Positions 33,120 through 46,200 of a stretch of 64,000 nt of DNA are shown here, in pieces. The first letter of the stretch is position 1, and the number at the start of each line of letters is the position of its first letter. The notes below the pieces were generated by a model. That model made no database searches. It worked only from the letters and a program-made list of their open reading frames with translations, and was not told where the DNA came from. This DNA comes from Labyrinthula sp. Ha. Its lineage: Eukaryota > Sar > Bigyra > Labyrinthulida > Labyrinthulaceae. The stretch covers positions 124,001 to 188,000 of the forward strand of contig JAALGZ010000050.1 of assembly GCA_015227615.1 (NCBI GenBank), in the 5' to 3' direction. Made by a program: the position numbers and the translations under genes.

Positions 33120-34709
33120 GTGAGAACCCCGTTTATAAATACTTAATTTTTAACAAAGTTGTTTTGGGTTCCGAAACGATATTAGCTTTCTCTTTGTACT
33201 TTTATCTTTTGCTTTTGTATTTGTTTTTATAGTACCTTCCTTCTTTGGCCTCCTTTAAATACAATCCCTAAACGACCTTCCTTCTTAAGACTTCATAAAA
33301 ACCAGAACACTACCCTCAAGAAACCTACCTCAAACAGCCTTTCACTCGAAAGAACAACATAATATGCAACTACCTATAAATACCATAACACAAAACTGTG
33401 CAGTTAGAATAACAATATTAACATGAAGTTTCTGAAAATCTTACATATATTTCAAACTTATCCTTTTTTATTCTTTTTGATAAATATAAGGCAGTTCTTT
33501 CAACAGCAAAGAACAAGATTAAGTATATCAATCAAATTTGCAAAACAGCTCATATAGTTTAATAAACTGAACTTTGTCGCTTTAAGAAATCTACTGTTCT
33601 CATCTGCAAATAATATTACTAATTTTGTGATCAAAAAAATATATAAACACATATTCTATATAGATTATAACTATTAAACTTTGGGAAATAATTTATTATA
33701 TTAGTATAAATAGAAAGATGTAAAGGGAATAATATTTTGGAAATTTTCTTATTTTCAAAAAACTGACTTCAAAGGATGTTGCATGTTTCAGAATTAACTG
33801 ATCTGATATTTTTTCTCTTTAGTTTGCATTGAAAAGTCCAACTGAATTTCTCTAGGCAACAGAAGTTTTAATAACCTTATAATAAGAACTCTTAATCTTT
33901 TCATGATTCAACAAAACTTTATAGCATTGTGGTTGTTTAGTAAAGGTTTCAAAATATATTGTTCACTTCACTATTGTCTTTCTTTTAATATCTTCCATCT
34001 TGTGATTAATAATGTTTACTATTCTCTAAGGAATAGATTTTAACTTAATTAATAAACAAAAATAACTAAATACAGTTGACTAACTCAGCTTTCTCAAAAT
34101 TTTCCCTTTTAGTTTATTCTTGTATCGAAGTGACTTCAAAATCTTTGGTACTAAACAATAACACCATTATAGAAAGTAAAACCAAACTTTTCTATGTCTA
34201 AGAATAGAATAAATACTTAATAGTTCAAGAGATAGTAAATTGAATAAAAACTAAAGTCCAAATATATATATTCACAAGAATAACATCTGGAAGTAATACC
34301 TTAATGTTCTAATCTTTTCGCAGCTGGAACATAGCTAATTTCCATTACATGGAGAAATGGCACATCCTGAAACAGTCTTTGAGGTTTGTATGAGGTTTTG
34401 AGGTTTCGTATTAACATATTCTCTGAAACCCTGTATTTCTTTAATTTCTCTTGTTGAAAGCTCCTGTTCAAATTGAGGTCTCAGTTGTCTGAATGAAACC
34501 CTATATAGAAGAAAAAGAGACAAAAACTTAAATTCTTCCACTACCCAAAAGATATAAAATATTTTGTATATCTGCTTTGATCTCAAGGCTAATGTCGAGT
34601 GGCAGATTTGTAAAAAAAAAGAGTTCATACAGATCAACGGTTGATTCTATCAAATTAGTTGACTCTTTTCTACAATATATATTCATGATAAAAAATAAAA
34701 TAAATCAAT
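33120..34709. other. intergenic, with a small uncertain ORF
   Basis: About 1.6 kb. On the minus strand, 34335-34637 holds a coding-like end (QLRPQFEQELSTREIKEIQG) just downstream of the Roco gene. I tried to join it to Roco with short introns and found no phase-correct route, so it is either a separate small gene or chance. Otherwise nothing seen. Confidence 0.35.
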
Positions 34710-37275
34710 TCATAAATTTAAACATTTTTGCAGAATCTCTTTACTCTGTCTTAAATTGTTCACAGCTTTCCTCCACATAACTATTAACCAGTCCCAATTA
34801 ACACATCCAGTGAACTCGGCTTCAATCAAACTAATATCGCTAAAAAAGCGCAGAGTTACTACTTTATTTGCTGAGAAAAATACTCGTACTAAATTCTTGC
34901 AGATGACAGGTTCTTCCACGTAATCTAGTTGCGCTGCTTCTCTAATCCAAGGAAGAGAAAAAACAAGAAATAACTCATGTGACAACTCTTCTTCAGGTTC
35001 CTTAAAATGTCGACGGTATGACATGTCTTGATGAGGAAACTTTTCTAAGTCAACTCTAGGTACTAAATTTGATACATAGTATCCAGCACTCGATCCTGGA
35101 GACTGACCTTTCACTAGTATGAGAAAAGCTTCAGACAGCAGTCTTAAATATTCTATTTCATTCACTTTGTATGACTTCAGCACATCTTTAAATAAATTTT
35201 CAGAAAGGAATCCTGTTCCGATATACTCTAGGTAATCTACAAAATGCTTTTTAGAAACGTTTACAGCAAATTTATGAAGTTCAGGGTCATGAATAAATTT
35301 TGACAAAGCTGTTGCCAACCACGCTGGCGATAAAATGATAAGATTCTTAGGGCCAACTTGATCTGTTAACTGCGTAACATAAAAAACAAGACCTGCGTGA
35401 GAATATGCAGACAACATGTTTTCAACTTCACTTCTTATAAAATTTGCTGAAGCTCCCAATAGTAGCAGTTCCCCAAGAGAAATGTGAGTATATTCCTGTT
35501 GAAGGTTGTCCATAAACAATATCTGACCCAACAAAATACTCTTGGTATATGTTTTTTCAAACCTGTTAAACCCTCTAGTGAGAACATATTCTAACCTATC
35601 TCGTATGTGCTGAATCTGCGAGTAAATTCCAGAGATAGAATTCTCGATGGGAAAAAAATCATAGGCAGTATTTCTTTGTAAAACACTTGACGCTTTGCAT
35701 CTGGAAGCTAGTTTTCGAATACTGCCGTTAAGCTTTTCCATAAAGTTTCTTCCAAGTTTTTTACTAGCTTTCTCTGTGTGAGTACCAATAACGATAATTG
35801 GTGCAGAAGGCGCATGAGTTATCACACTCTGAAGCCAGAAAGAAAAACTATCCTGATATTTTCCTGAAAACCTAGAACAATCAAAAACAACACAAAAGAT
35901 TCCAAATGAAGAAAGAAACATTTTGTGTACAATCTCAAAACTTGACTGGCCACCAAAGTCATAAAATTGAACATATTTTGCATCTTTGGTAGATACTTCT
36001 TCTTCGAACAATAATTTTTTCATATACTTTACATTTGTTACCAGATCTGTGATAACTGCAGGTTCACAATGTAACCGAAGCTTTCTCTCGCCATCAGCTC
36101 GTTTGAAGTCAAGTGACACCTTAGGTAAACTTTGATAAAGACGACTAACACTCATTTGATGTCTGGTACACACTTTCCAGTTGTTTCTAGTACCATTTCC
36201 AAGTTCCACAAGATGCTTTAAATCAAGTAATAAAGTTGATCTGACATTACGCGAAAATCTGTTTCCTATGATATTGTTTATGACAGAAGTTTTTCCAGTG
36301 CGACCATTTCCAACAAATACAACTCTTGCCTCCGATAATTTCTTTTCCACCCAATATTCTGAACGCATTCTTTCAGTCACAATTTTATAGATCCAAGAAT
36401 ATCCATCTGGCCTCCTTAGGATATGCTCATAAAGGCTTCCAAGAGTCAACTCCATTCTTTTTATTGCAGTATTCTGACTGAGCAGAACGTATCTTTCTTT
36501 GCTACTCCAAGAGATGCTAGATATGAATACAACAAGTTTTTACCGAAACGTTCTTAAGTCACCAATTTTCTTCAGGCATTTCCATGAAATATCGGCATTC
36601 ACAGTTCCATCAAGAAGGAAATTATGTTCGCACTTAAATATACTAAAGTAAAAGATAAACCCAGGATACAAGCATTCAGTTAATTGAGGAAGTCTTAGTA
36701 TCAAATTGGAAAAGGATCCGAAATCAGTATCAGCAAATGTTACCCCACCAAAACTATGTTTGGAAACAGAAATAATATGTACCCCAACGTTTTAACTCCT
36801 GAAAATGAGCAGACAAAACCCCTTAAATCTTTAAAGACTGGAAGCATATATTTCGTTATGTCATACAAACTATTCATAAAACTTTAAAAAAGAATAACTT
36901 CAATTCTTTTACGGAGGTATTGTTGAAACTCCAAAAATTATTTACGCGAAAACTACACCATTCAAGCCTATATTTACACATATGAATAGAGTACGTTAAT
37001 CTTTCAATATTTCTTAGAAGAATGTTTGAGTTTGTTAGAAAAGGTTGAAAAACAGTTAAAGGGATATTTTTCAGCCTATAATAACGCGGTTTTAGTGTTT
37101 ACTTTAAGGAGGTTGCCCAGGCTAGTTTACCTTCAAACGGATCAATCGAGAGGTAGTTAAGCAGATCTCCAATTTCTTTCTCTAAAACGTTAACAGATAA
37201 TCTAGAACTGATATTATTTTCTAGTATCATAGTATCGTTATGAAGTTGGTAAATATACTGAGTTAAAAGCGACAT
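34710..37275 (-). CDS. LRR-Roc-COR protein (Roco GTPase), five exons
   Basis: Exons on the minus strand: 37275-37103, 37075-36899, 36869-36783, 36753-36544 and 36516-34710, giving 817 residues. Introns of 27, 29, 29 and 27 bp keep phase 2 throughout. The spliced N-terminus shows two LRR-like units, VKELNLYDITKYMLPVF and VKTLGFGGVTFADTDFG. The Roc GTPase follows with P-loop GNGRTGKT (about 285-292), DFGGQ (about 402-406) and a THTE motif in place of THxD (about 461-464), then a COR domain (about 530-800, LSPAWLATALSKF). No kinase domain follows, unlike LRRK2. The Roc domain is long between P-loop and DFGGQ, about 110 residues. Family members are dimeric GTPases in signalling; partner unknown. 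Confidence 0.85.
36517..36543 (-). other. 27-bp intron 4 of the Roco gene
   Basis: GTAAAA to ATCTAG, phase 2 (CG|C). Its donor follows GDLRTF and its acceptor precedes ISWSSKE, in frame with the Roc-COR exon. Confidence 0.8.
36754..36782 (-). other. 29-bp intron 3 of the Roco gene
   Basis: GTACAT to ACATAG, phase 2 (GG|T). Lies inside an LRR unit; removal gives VKTLG-FGGVTF. Confidence 0.8.
36870..36898 (-). other. 29-bp intron 2 of the Roco gene
   Basis: GTTATT to GAATAG, phase 2 (AA|T). Removal joins SVKEL to NLYDITK and restores an LRR motif. Confidence 0.8.
37076..37102 (-). other. 27-bp intron 1 of the Roco gene
   Basis: GTAAAC to TTATAG, phase 2 (AA|G). Joins the 57-codon first exon to the LRR frame. 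Confidence 0.7.
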
Positions 37276-40200
37276 CTGTTAGATTTTTCTCTTTGTTTTG
37301 TTAACGTTTTACTTGGTTTGTTTCATTTTGAGCATATTTTGGTTGATTTCCCATAATAATATATCTTCGTATTAGTATCGTATTTATTCTTTCGACTGAA
37401 TGAAAAAAACAGAACAGCATAAAATAAGTCATAGAAAGTTTTAATTCGATTAAAAAGACTCATAGATGGTTAAACTGCACCTTATTGCTGATATGGGAAA
37501 TTTGAAATTTGGTGAGGAAGATTATACAGAAGACACCGCTAATTCATCTTTCAATATTTTCGGTTGAAGTGGTGGTTTCGGAAAATCAGTTTTTCATATC
37601 TGTCTGTCATCATTTCAACCATGTCTGCATTTGGTTTCTTTTGGGCTGATATAGATCCTACGGATTTCAGCAATCTGACTGGGCCCTCTCAAAAATTTCA
37701 TATGTTCCCGCACTTATTCTTGAAGGAATTGGCAACAAACCTTTGGAAGCTCTCTGTTATAGTCCTTATAGTTAATATTAGTAAGTTACACTACATTCAA
37801 GCAATATATGTTACTTAAAAGTACTTGATTACCTATCAAATTTCCACTTCATAATATCCTCGTCTATTTCTTTTAGCTAGATGCATCTGGAATTGCTCTC
37901 GTTAATTCTCTAATTAAAAGCTGCTTCACTGTAATCATAAACATTAAGCCCCTCAAATTTCTTATAGAAATCTCATCCTTCTATTTATTTTAGTTAATTG
38001 TAAGAAAATTGTAATTAAAACCTAGAAAATTATTGAAACAGGAGCCTTTTAAAAAGTGAGCTTACTGTTTTATTACTAATATAGTTCAATGCTACATCAG
38101 CAGGTTTGAATCCAAGTTCTAGTCTTAACTTGACATTAATGATAACATAGTAAATTCTAGTAACTTAAATCCTATTGAAATCTTAATTTTGAAACCAACA
38201 GTATTGGTTACATCTAGGCTGATAACTTAGTGTTCAATTCTTGCTCTTTTGTAATTACTGTCTTGCTTTTGTTGAGGTGATCTGCCCATAAAAAATTAAA
38301 TCAACAAATATTGTAAGACTTATCAACTTTTATTTCTTCTGCGACAGCAGTAATACTTCAGTTATTGTGAATTTATTAATTGCTCTTGTATTTTTTTAAT
38401 ACGATTTAAATGTTTTCAACAGTACGGAATTCGCTATTATCTTTAATCACTATAAACTCCTGTGATATAGTAAATAACATTTCCAAAGAGCTATTTATTA
38501 AAACTATTTCCCAACTTAGAACAATATTCTTTATAAGCTTTTCATATTCCCGTAATCTTTTTTCAACTTTATTTTTCTACTTCGAAAAACACGGAAATAC
38601 TCGTATTCTTTGCTAAAAAGATGTATGGAGTAGGCGTTGACATTCTTTGCGCTATCTACGTTCTAAATGAGATTTTTTCAGGTACTTAGATCACGTTGAA
38701 TTTGGTACTAGTTATTGGTCTATGTTGTGCTAAACAAGGTATCACTTTATTAAAGGTTGAAGAAAAATTATTGTTTTTATTTGGCATAAGACGTTTTTGG
38801 CCGTATACTTGAAGTAGAGAGTAATATTACATATTAGATGCCTATTCAAGTTTATCTTCGCATCGAAGTGCTGTATTCCTGATGACAGCTTTCTCGAATT
38901 CCTGGAAGTATTCCCTAGATACCTAAATATATTTGTGTCATCAGCATAGTTCATATTATCGAAAAAACTGTACCTAGTTTATCTGGCCTAAAGAATCATA
39001 TATATTTGCTCGAACTATTACTACCTAAAATAAATTGAACTAATCTTTCGATCTATGTTTGTTGCCTATAAATCCCTACTGTTTGACTTTCAAGTTAAGT
39101 CAGGTTTTGCCGCATGCTCTGAGTACTTAGAGTATTTTCTCTACTTTCCAACTGGACACCCTGCTTTTTCCTGTTGGGTAATTCTAACTTTCTCATCAGC
39201 AACAAATGAAAGTTATAAATGTATTTCCATAAGATATATCACAAATGTGAACATCTAAGTTGAGCTCCGTTGTATGTGTTATAATAAGATCTCGGATTTT
39301 ATTTATAGATAACTTTTCAATGATAAATTTCCCCATATTTTCCTACTTATAGATTCTTATAATTCTCAAACCATTTAGATTGATGCTAGATAATGAATCG
39401 ATTATCAACAACGAACTGGGCCAAGCGGTCAAAAAGTTTGTATTTCATGGTGCCACCTTTTAGAATTTTCCTAAGAACGGTCATATATCTAGGTTTTGTT
39501 AGCGGTAAAACCATATCTTACTATATTTTTTTCTTGTCAAATCAACACTATGGTAGTATCATAACAGGGATCTTACCGCTATGCTCCGGTATAATATTTT
39601 GTAATGAAAGCCAACATACTACATTGCTAGATTCTACTACTAGTTATTTCCTGGCTACACAGTCTTACTATAGATAGTTTCTTACGGTGAATAAATAGAA
39701 TATATATTTTTGGGAAGTTTAGTACAAGGCGTTGTGGCTTAATTTATTATTAAAAATTGAAATAAAACCAGAATCATTTAAGAAGAATCAAGGTCAAAAT
39801 TATTTTGTTGATAATCAGAATCAAAATGATTATCAAATTATTATTGGTATTTTTTATCAAGTCCCACTCCTAGTCATGACTAATGAAAATACCTCACTTA
39901 TATATTAACTTTAAATTTAGATTATATTTATATACATGACTTGATTTTTTATTATAGCAACTCACCGTTTGTGACTAATCTGGATATCTTCAATTAGACT
40001 ACTCTCAGTTAATGAAAATGGGTAAATATATTAATGGTTACTAGGAAATAAATTTGCATCTATTTTCTGTGTTTTCAATAAAATTATATTAATCTTAATT
40101 TCAATCTTTTTTCTTAAACGATCTTGTTCTTAGTTTAGCAATGTTTACTGAAAATCCCCCTTTTTATGATATAATAGTGAAAAAATGGATAGAGATGGTC

Positions 40201-43200
40201 TTAGACATAATAGATACTAATTGTTATCATCGATAAGAAGATAGTGTCACAAACAATTCAAACAAATATATTTTTGAACTCAGTTGAAAGAATTCTTTTG
40301 CTGTTCAAGTGATGGTGTTAGTAGCAACACAGTGTGGCATTCATATGGAGCCCAGGCTCTAGTTTGGCCTAAAGATAAAACACAGTCATCACATGCTTAA
40401 AAATCATATTTTTCGGTCAATTAGTATATTCATGACAATATTCATCCCGTTAAATGTTACTAACTTCGGATTTCAGAGTTATTGTAGCAACAATATATAG
40501 AAAGCTAACTATATACTTAAGCAGATAAAATGGTCTATTCTTGGTCTCTATTGGCTCTGTGGTCTCATGTGAAGTCCCAAAACATAAAATTAACAACAAA
40601 ATCTCCTTATTGTTTTCCTTCCTGAGATCATCATCTATAAATAGCAGCAATCAAAACCCAACAAAATTAAATCACGGTAAAGAATAACAAGAGATAATCG
40701 TCAAAACAGCAAATATGGATAATTCATTCGAATTACTACAAGAAATATCTGGAGAAAATAAGACATCTTGGAAATATTAATCCAATGAAAGAAAATGGTG
40801 AAATATTAAGAGTTAATTTATTTACCAATGACGTTGGACATTGTTGATATGGATTTATAATTCCAGTCCAAGATCGTGTTTGCTCTTGAGTCGAGTTCTT
40901 GAAAAAAAGGTAATTTTTAAAGACTATATAATAAAAATTTAAAATCTTTTAAAAATTATTGCCGTTCTTTCTAGTGTGACTTTTCCCATTGTTTTCTGCC
41001 CTCAACAACCTACATAAAGTTCGTTTGCCTTGAAACAAGGTTAGCGCAATGCTTTACAGTCAGATTTATTTAATAAATGTAAGTCCCTGCAGTGAGAAAC
41101 ATTGGTGAAATCTAAAATAAAGTATCTATTGTTATATCAAATTCTGCTGGTTAAAATATTTAGAAATTATGGTTAGGAAATTAAAGAGAGATTTTCAGTG
41201 GGGCTCCTAGTAATAGAAATTAGGATAATATTAATTTAGAAGCAACCTTCACAAGGTGAGGAAGAATAATATGGATAACTCAATAAAATTTGCAGTTTCT
41301 TTTCTAGCTAAACAGATAGGCCCAAACATCGCTAACTAGTAAGAATACCAATAGTACGGCAAGTTGACTATAAGGGATCTCATTAGCATTTATTATAAAT
41401 TTAAAAATAAATGAGATAGTTTAATAGATTATCATGTTAACAAATGACACCATAATCATTACGAAAAGAAAATTTTCTGTCTGACGGAAAATAGTATAAG
41501 ATTCGCATAGTTGTTGAAGAAATCAAGTTTTTCTTATCTTAAATAGAAAACTTTGGTATGAGGTGCCATATGAGAAAGTAGTTTCTTGAATTGTATTAAT
41601 ATGTGATAAGAGCCTCCTCTCCACGGCGATGGCAACATCATACGTTTTATTTGAAGTTTCATCACATTTTATTCCAAATGAAATTAAATATAGCTTAAAT
41701 AAGTTGATACTGGCTGATAAATCGGACTCACTCTATAAAAATAGTTCCAGATTCTTTAAAGTATCCAAAGTACATTAAAAATATCTTTCAAAAAACATCT
41801 AACTACAATACAACAAAAATACTGGTTGATTATCAACAAGAAATAAAATATGATTTACATAAATTCATTTTTAATACCGTATAGATAAATTTATTTAGGA
41901 GCTATGGTCATAATAGTGGTTTTGTTCTTGCAATAAGATATATTAGCTTCAAATATAACAATAGTGATGCATCAATCCTGGATACAGAAACAGAGGTTAT
42001 AGAATCCAATTCTAATGATACATAAATACTAGTAACAGACATTCTTAACCGTTGCATGTGATCAAATTCTTATCTATAAGGAACATTTCATTGTATGAAT
42101 GCTTTTTCTATTAAGATTGCTACCGATTATTGAACATTTATCGATAAGATCTTGTCTCAAAAATTGAGTTGCAAGAGTTTTCCGTATTCAAATTTAAGAG
42201 ATAACTCTGATTTCTGTGCTAATAGTTTTAAAGTTCATGATATTATAACCACCAGTATACGTTACTAAAAGAGTTATGCACACATCAAAAACTTTGTACG
42301 CAGGTGATATCAATAATAATTCTGTTCTATTAGTACTGTGCTATCTATATTGAAATACAGCGGAGAATAATGATTTCTGTCACGGATAATCTAACATCCA
42401 GAAGCTAAGGTTCTTAAAATGACATTGGTTGTTGAAAAACAATGGTTCTAGAGTATTAATAGAGTTCTTACAGAAAAGTTCGTAAATATATTCAAATGGA
42501 CAGATCCATTAGGCTCACTATAGAAACACTAAGAATAATAGCTGTGTAGCTGTATTTGAGTAAATTTTTCATTGTTAATGTATTGGTAAATGACAGCCTC
42601 TCTTATAGTAAACACTAAGAGCTGTTAAGAATAAACTTTTTGGCGGAAAAAAATAGTTGGTTAAGTCCAAAAGAAAGCATCGATTGAAATGAACCCAAGC
42701 AGTTACGCTATATTATTACTGATAGAGCTATCAATTGGCTTTTCCATAACGTTCAAGGAAAACTTCAGAAAATTACATACATATATACATATAGATTGCT
42801 ATGACGAATAAAGAAAATGTAATACTTTTACTTATGATATGACCATATTTGGTTTGACATAGAAAAAATATTAAAACTTATTGACAATTATAAACAAAGC
42901 ATATACCTGGGAAACAGCCATTTCTAGAAAGATAATAACTCTAACAAAATAGCAAAATAAATTTTCAACATGCAAAAATATTCATACAGTAGATGATTAA
43001 AAAATAACAAATAATCAGAGCTTTTGGTAGAAAGTGGTCCCATATAATAAAGAAAGTAACTGTGAATAGACTGACCTAATGGAAGTAAAAGGGCAATAGA
43101 TTATGTCACAGCATATGAAAAATTATTTGTTAAAAAGAGATTATTTTTTAGAGGCAAGGTTCTAAACCACGAAAAAAAATATAACCAAAAAAGTTACAAA

Positions 43201-46200
43201 GTCTTGGTTTTATACGCGAATGGTAAAGAATTATTAAATAATTTTCCCATATACGGCGACTTGACAGATACCCGCCTAACTAAAAGTAATAATAAACGTG
43301 TAGGGTTAACTTTCGGTATTAAATTGTTGTTGATCAATTTTTTGCTGACAGCGGTCAAGAAATATGTGATCTAAATTCTAGGTTTTGAGCGAGGATTATT
43401 ATAAAATATTAGAGGATTATGATGGTAACAAAGGTGTTATTTTGTATAATCTGGCTCTTGGGCAAGTAACGATCCGTTATTTTAAACGAAGAAAATTATA
43501 ATATTGAGTTTTCAGGAAAGTGATTTCCAAAAACATAAAATGGTAAAAGAAAGAGTGATCAAAGTTGTTATAAGAGCATATAAAACTTCATCAATAGATT
43601 TATGTGGGGCTTAATTCGACCTGATTGTTCCTTATAAGAAATACAGCCAAAACATGGTTGTTTATGATTTAGTTTTGTACACATGTTGTACATACTGAGG
43701 AAAACCACATATAGGAATAGCTTTGACGTCACCAAATAAAATTGAAAGCCAAGTCTTCGACCAGATATTACTCTAAAATAATCTACCAGTGATGATGGTC
43801 TAGGATCTAAGGAAGCAACATTGATACAACTGCACTCTATGAGTTATGAAACATGCTAGACGAAAATAAAATCATCATAATTATAAAAAATATGGGATCT
43901 GAAAGAAAAATATTGTATTTATTTTACGTTCAAAACTATATAAATCAAACATTGTACGTAGAGAATGACTAGTAATATTTTATTCATATTTATGGATGAC
44001 TGAAGTATATAGATGATCTTGAGTTATAATTTCATAAGCTCTAGAAATGATAACATTTGCTCAAACTGATACATTGGTGAATATGTCTAATTTTGATAAA
44101 ACTTTGGAATTACCTATAAATTAATCTTAATATGTTAATAATATATTGGGTATGTACTATATTTCTTGCTGAAGTTTGTCATATCCAGAGCACAAATTTT
44201 TAAGTTCGAAGTAATATATCTTCGACATTAAACAGAGTTTTTGCGTTTCACCAAGAGCTTTTTACATCTTCAGAAACCCCTCAAAAGTCCTAATTCTTTA
44301 GTTCCAAGTTATGATGAGTTGTTTACTAATTTTACTTTTCACTATAATAAAGTTGGAATGCTCCATGTGGTCAAAAACAACAATACTAACAGCGAAAAAG
44401 ATCAAACTGGTAAGTACTCTATCTAAGAATCTTTCACTAATTTCATATTGACAACGTTTCATCTACCATTTAGTTTGAATGATTGTTTTAGCTCAGAGAT
44501 ATAACTTATCTTGCTAAATTGCACTGATTCATCCTATAATTTCTTTAATGCTAACCATTAAATTTTGAAATATCTATAGGAGCTCATAGTGAACTTACAC
44601 TCAAAATATATTCTACCAGTTTATTGGTCTGCTTTGAATGATTAGTTTCTATCCAATATCAAAGTTATATGATTTGCTTTGGTTAATGTCAATATTAATG
44701 GGATGTTTTTTCATTATATTTGCTCTTACTTTACTTCATGATATTAACCATAGGAATGTTTCTTCTTTGAGTAAACATTTATTTGATAAAAGTCTTTATT
44801 GAACTAATTCCGTTTCAAATTCCTATCAGCGATATCTTAAGAAATAAATCCAACATATATAGACATAAAATATGATTTTCTAACCAGTCTTTTGATAGTA
44901 AAAGATTTTGAGTAAATGACTTGCTCTTTAAAACTATATTCTTAGAATTTTCGCATTGAGAAATTTCAATCTGGATGAGGGGCCGCATTTACATGTCATA
45001 ACCATCAAATGTGACTATGTACAGTAGAATCAGTAGTATAATATCCAAATAATCCTTTTCCAGGTATTGGAAGCCCAATCACAATGTATTTACTAAAACG
45101 AAATAACTATCGTTAAGTTTCCTGAAGCAAAATTTCAACCCACTTGGGACCAAGGTAATAAAATAAAATATTTGGTAAAATCACAATTAAGTATTTTAAG
45201 GGAAATAAAGGTTATTGTGGATAAAAAGGAAAAAATATCATATTTATCAAGATTGATAACTTTAGCGAACTGAAGGGAAAAGTATATAAACTAAAGCTTC
45301 GTGCTTCTCTTAACTAGCAAATTTTAGACATATTACCAGGTTTAAAATATCCAAATACCTTAGGGCGGTATCAAAAAGAAGTAAATTTACCTCATATTTA
45401 TCTAACTTCTAATAAACTGGACTAAATCATATTACTTGGTACTGATGGGCCATTCCAGAGCTTACAAAAGAATGTACAGCTTTTTGTACTCATGCAAATT
45501 TATCTATTTGACTAAGTATAGAGGTAGAACACTTTGCAATTTTTACAGGAATTCAAGTTAATTTGGCAAAAGCTTATTATTGATCAATTCTTAAGTTTGC
45601 ACCTCAGTAAAATTACATTGCAATTAGATAAATTTCTAATTCTAACAAACAGGGCAAACTACCACCTTGCAAAGATAATAATGTCTAGTGAGACTATGAT
45701 AAAAAGCACGAAGAAATTGAATGGAGTGAAAGATTTCCTAATTTAAGAATAAAGAAATTAGGTTAGACTATTTACTCAAATTATCTTTGGTTTGTTGCTA
45801 AGCCCTTGGAGCTTATTCTTCGTTGATATTTCTAAATCGCATTTTTAAAAATTAGGAGAAAAAAACTCTGGTTGAATAAAACACTTTACAGATATCCATT
45901 ATCCATGAACTAATGTGTTTTTTTTTTGTGATTTTTGTTTTGAGTCCTCGATGAGAAATATTTTGCACAATTACATGAAGTTGCTACGTATTCGTCTGAT
46001 GATGTTTCACTATATGGTTATTCTTTATCAACTTATTCGCCTACCTAAAATTTTTGAAATAGTCTTTATTAACTGTACAGTTGGATATTGGATAATCTCA
46101 TTTACAACATCCCAAAATTATTTGAATTTATTCTAGAAAATAGGAAAACACGTAAACGAAAATAAATATCGGCATAACGAATAAAGACAAATTTATACCA

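Noticed and set aside
34335-34637. 3' spliced tail of the Roco gene
   Set aside because: All short-intron routes give a phase clash or a stop, so I left Roco ending at 34710.
38104-38120. tRNA T-arm-like GGTTTGAATCC
   Set aside because: The flanking stem does not pair and no acceptor or anticodon arm is present.
38742-38954. Short YADDT-like string suggesting a reverse transcriptase
   Set aside because: A single box without neighbouring motifs; too little to name an element.
39393-39677. Frame with a YLGF-like string resembling a retroelement polymerase
   Set aside because: Only a few residues fit and the rest does not; not enough for a fossil call.
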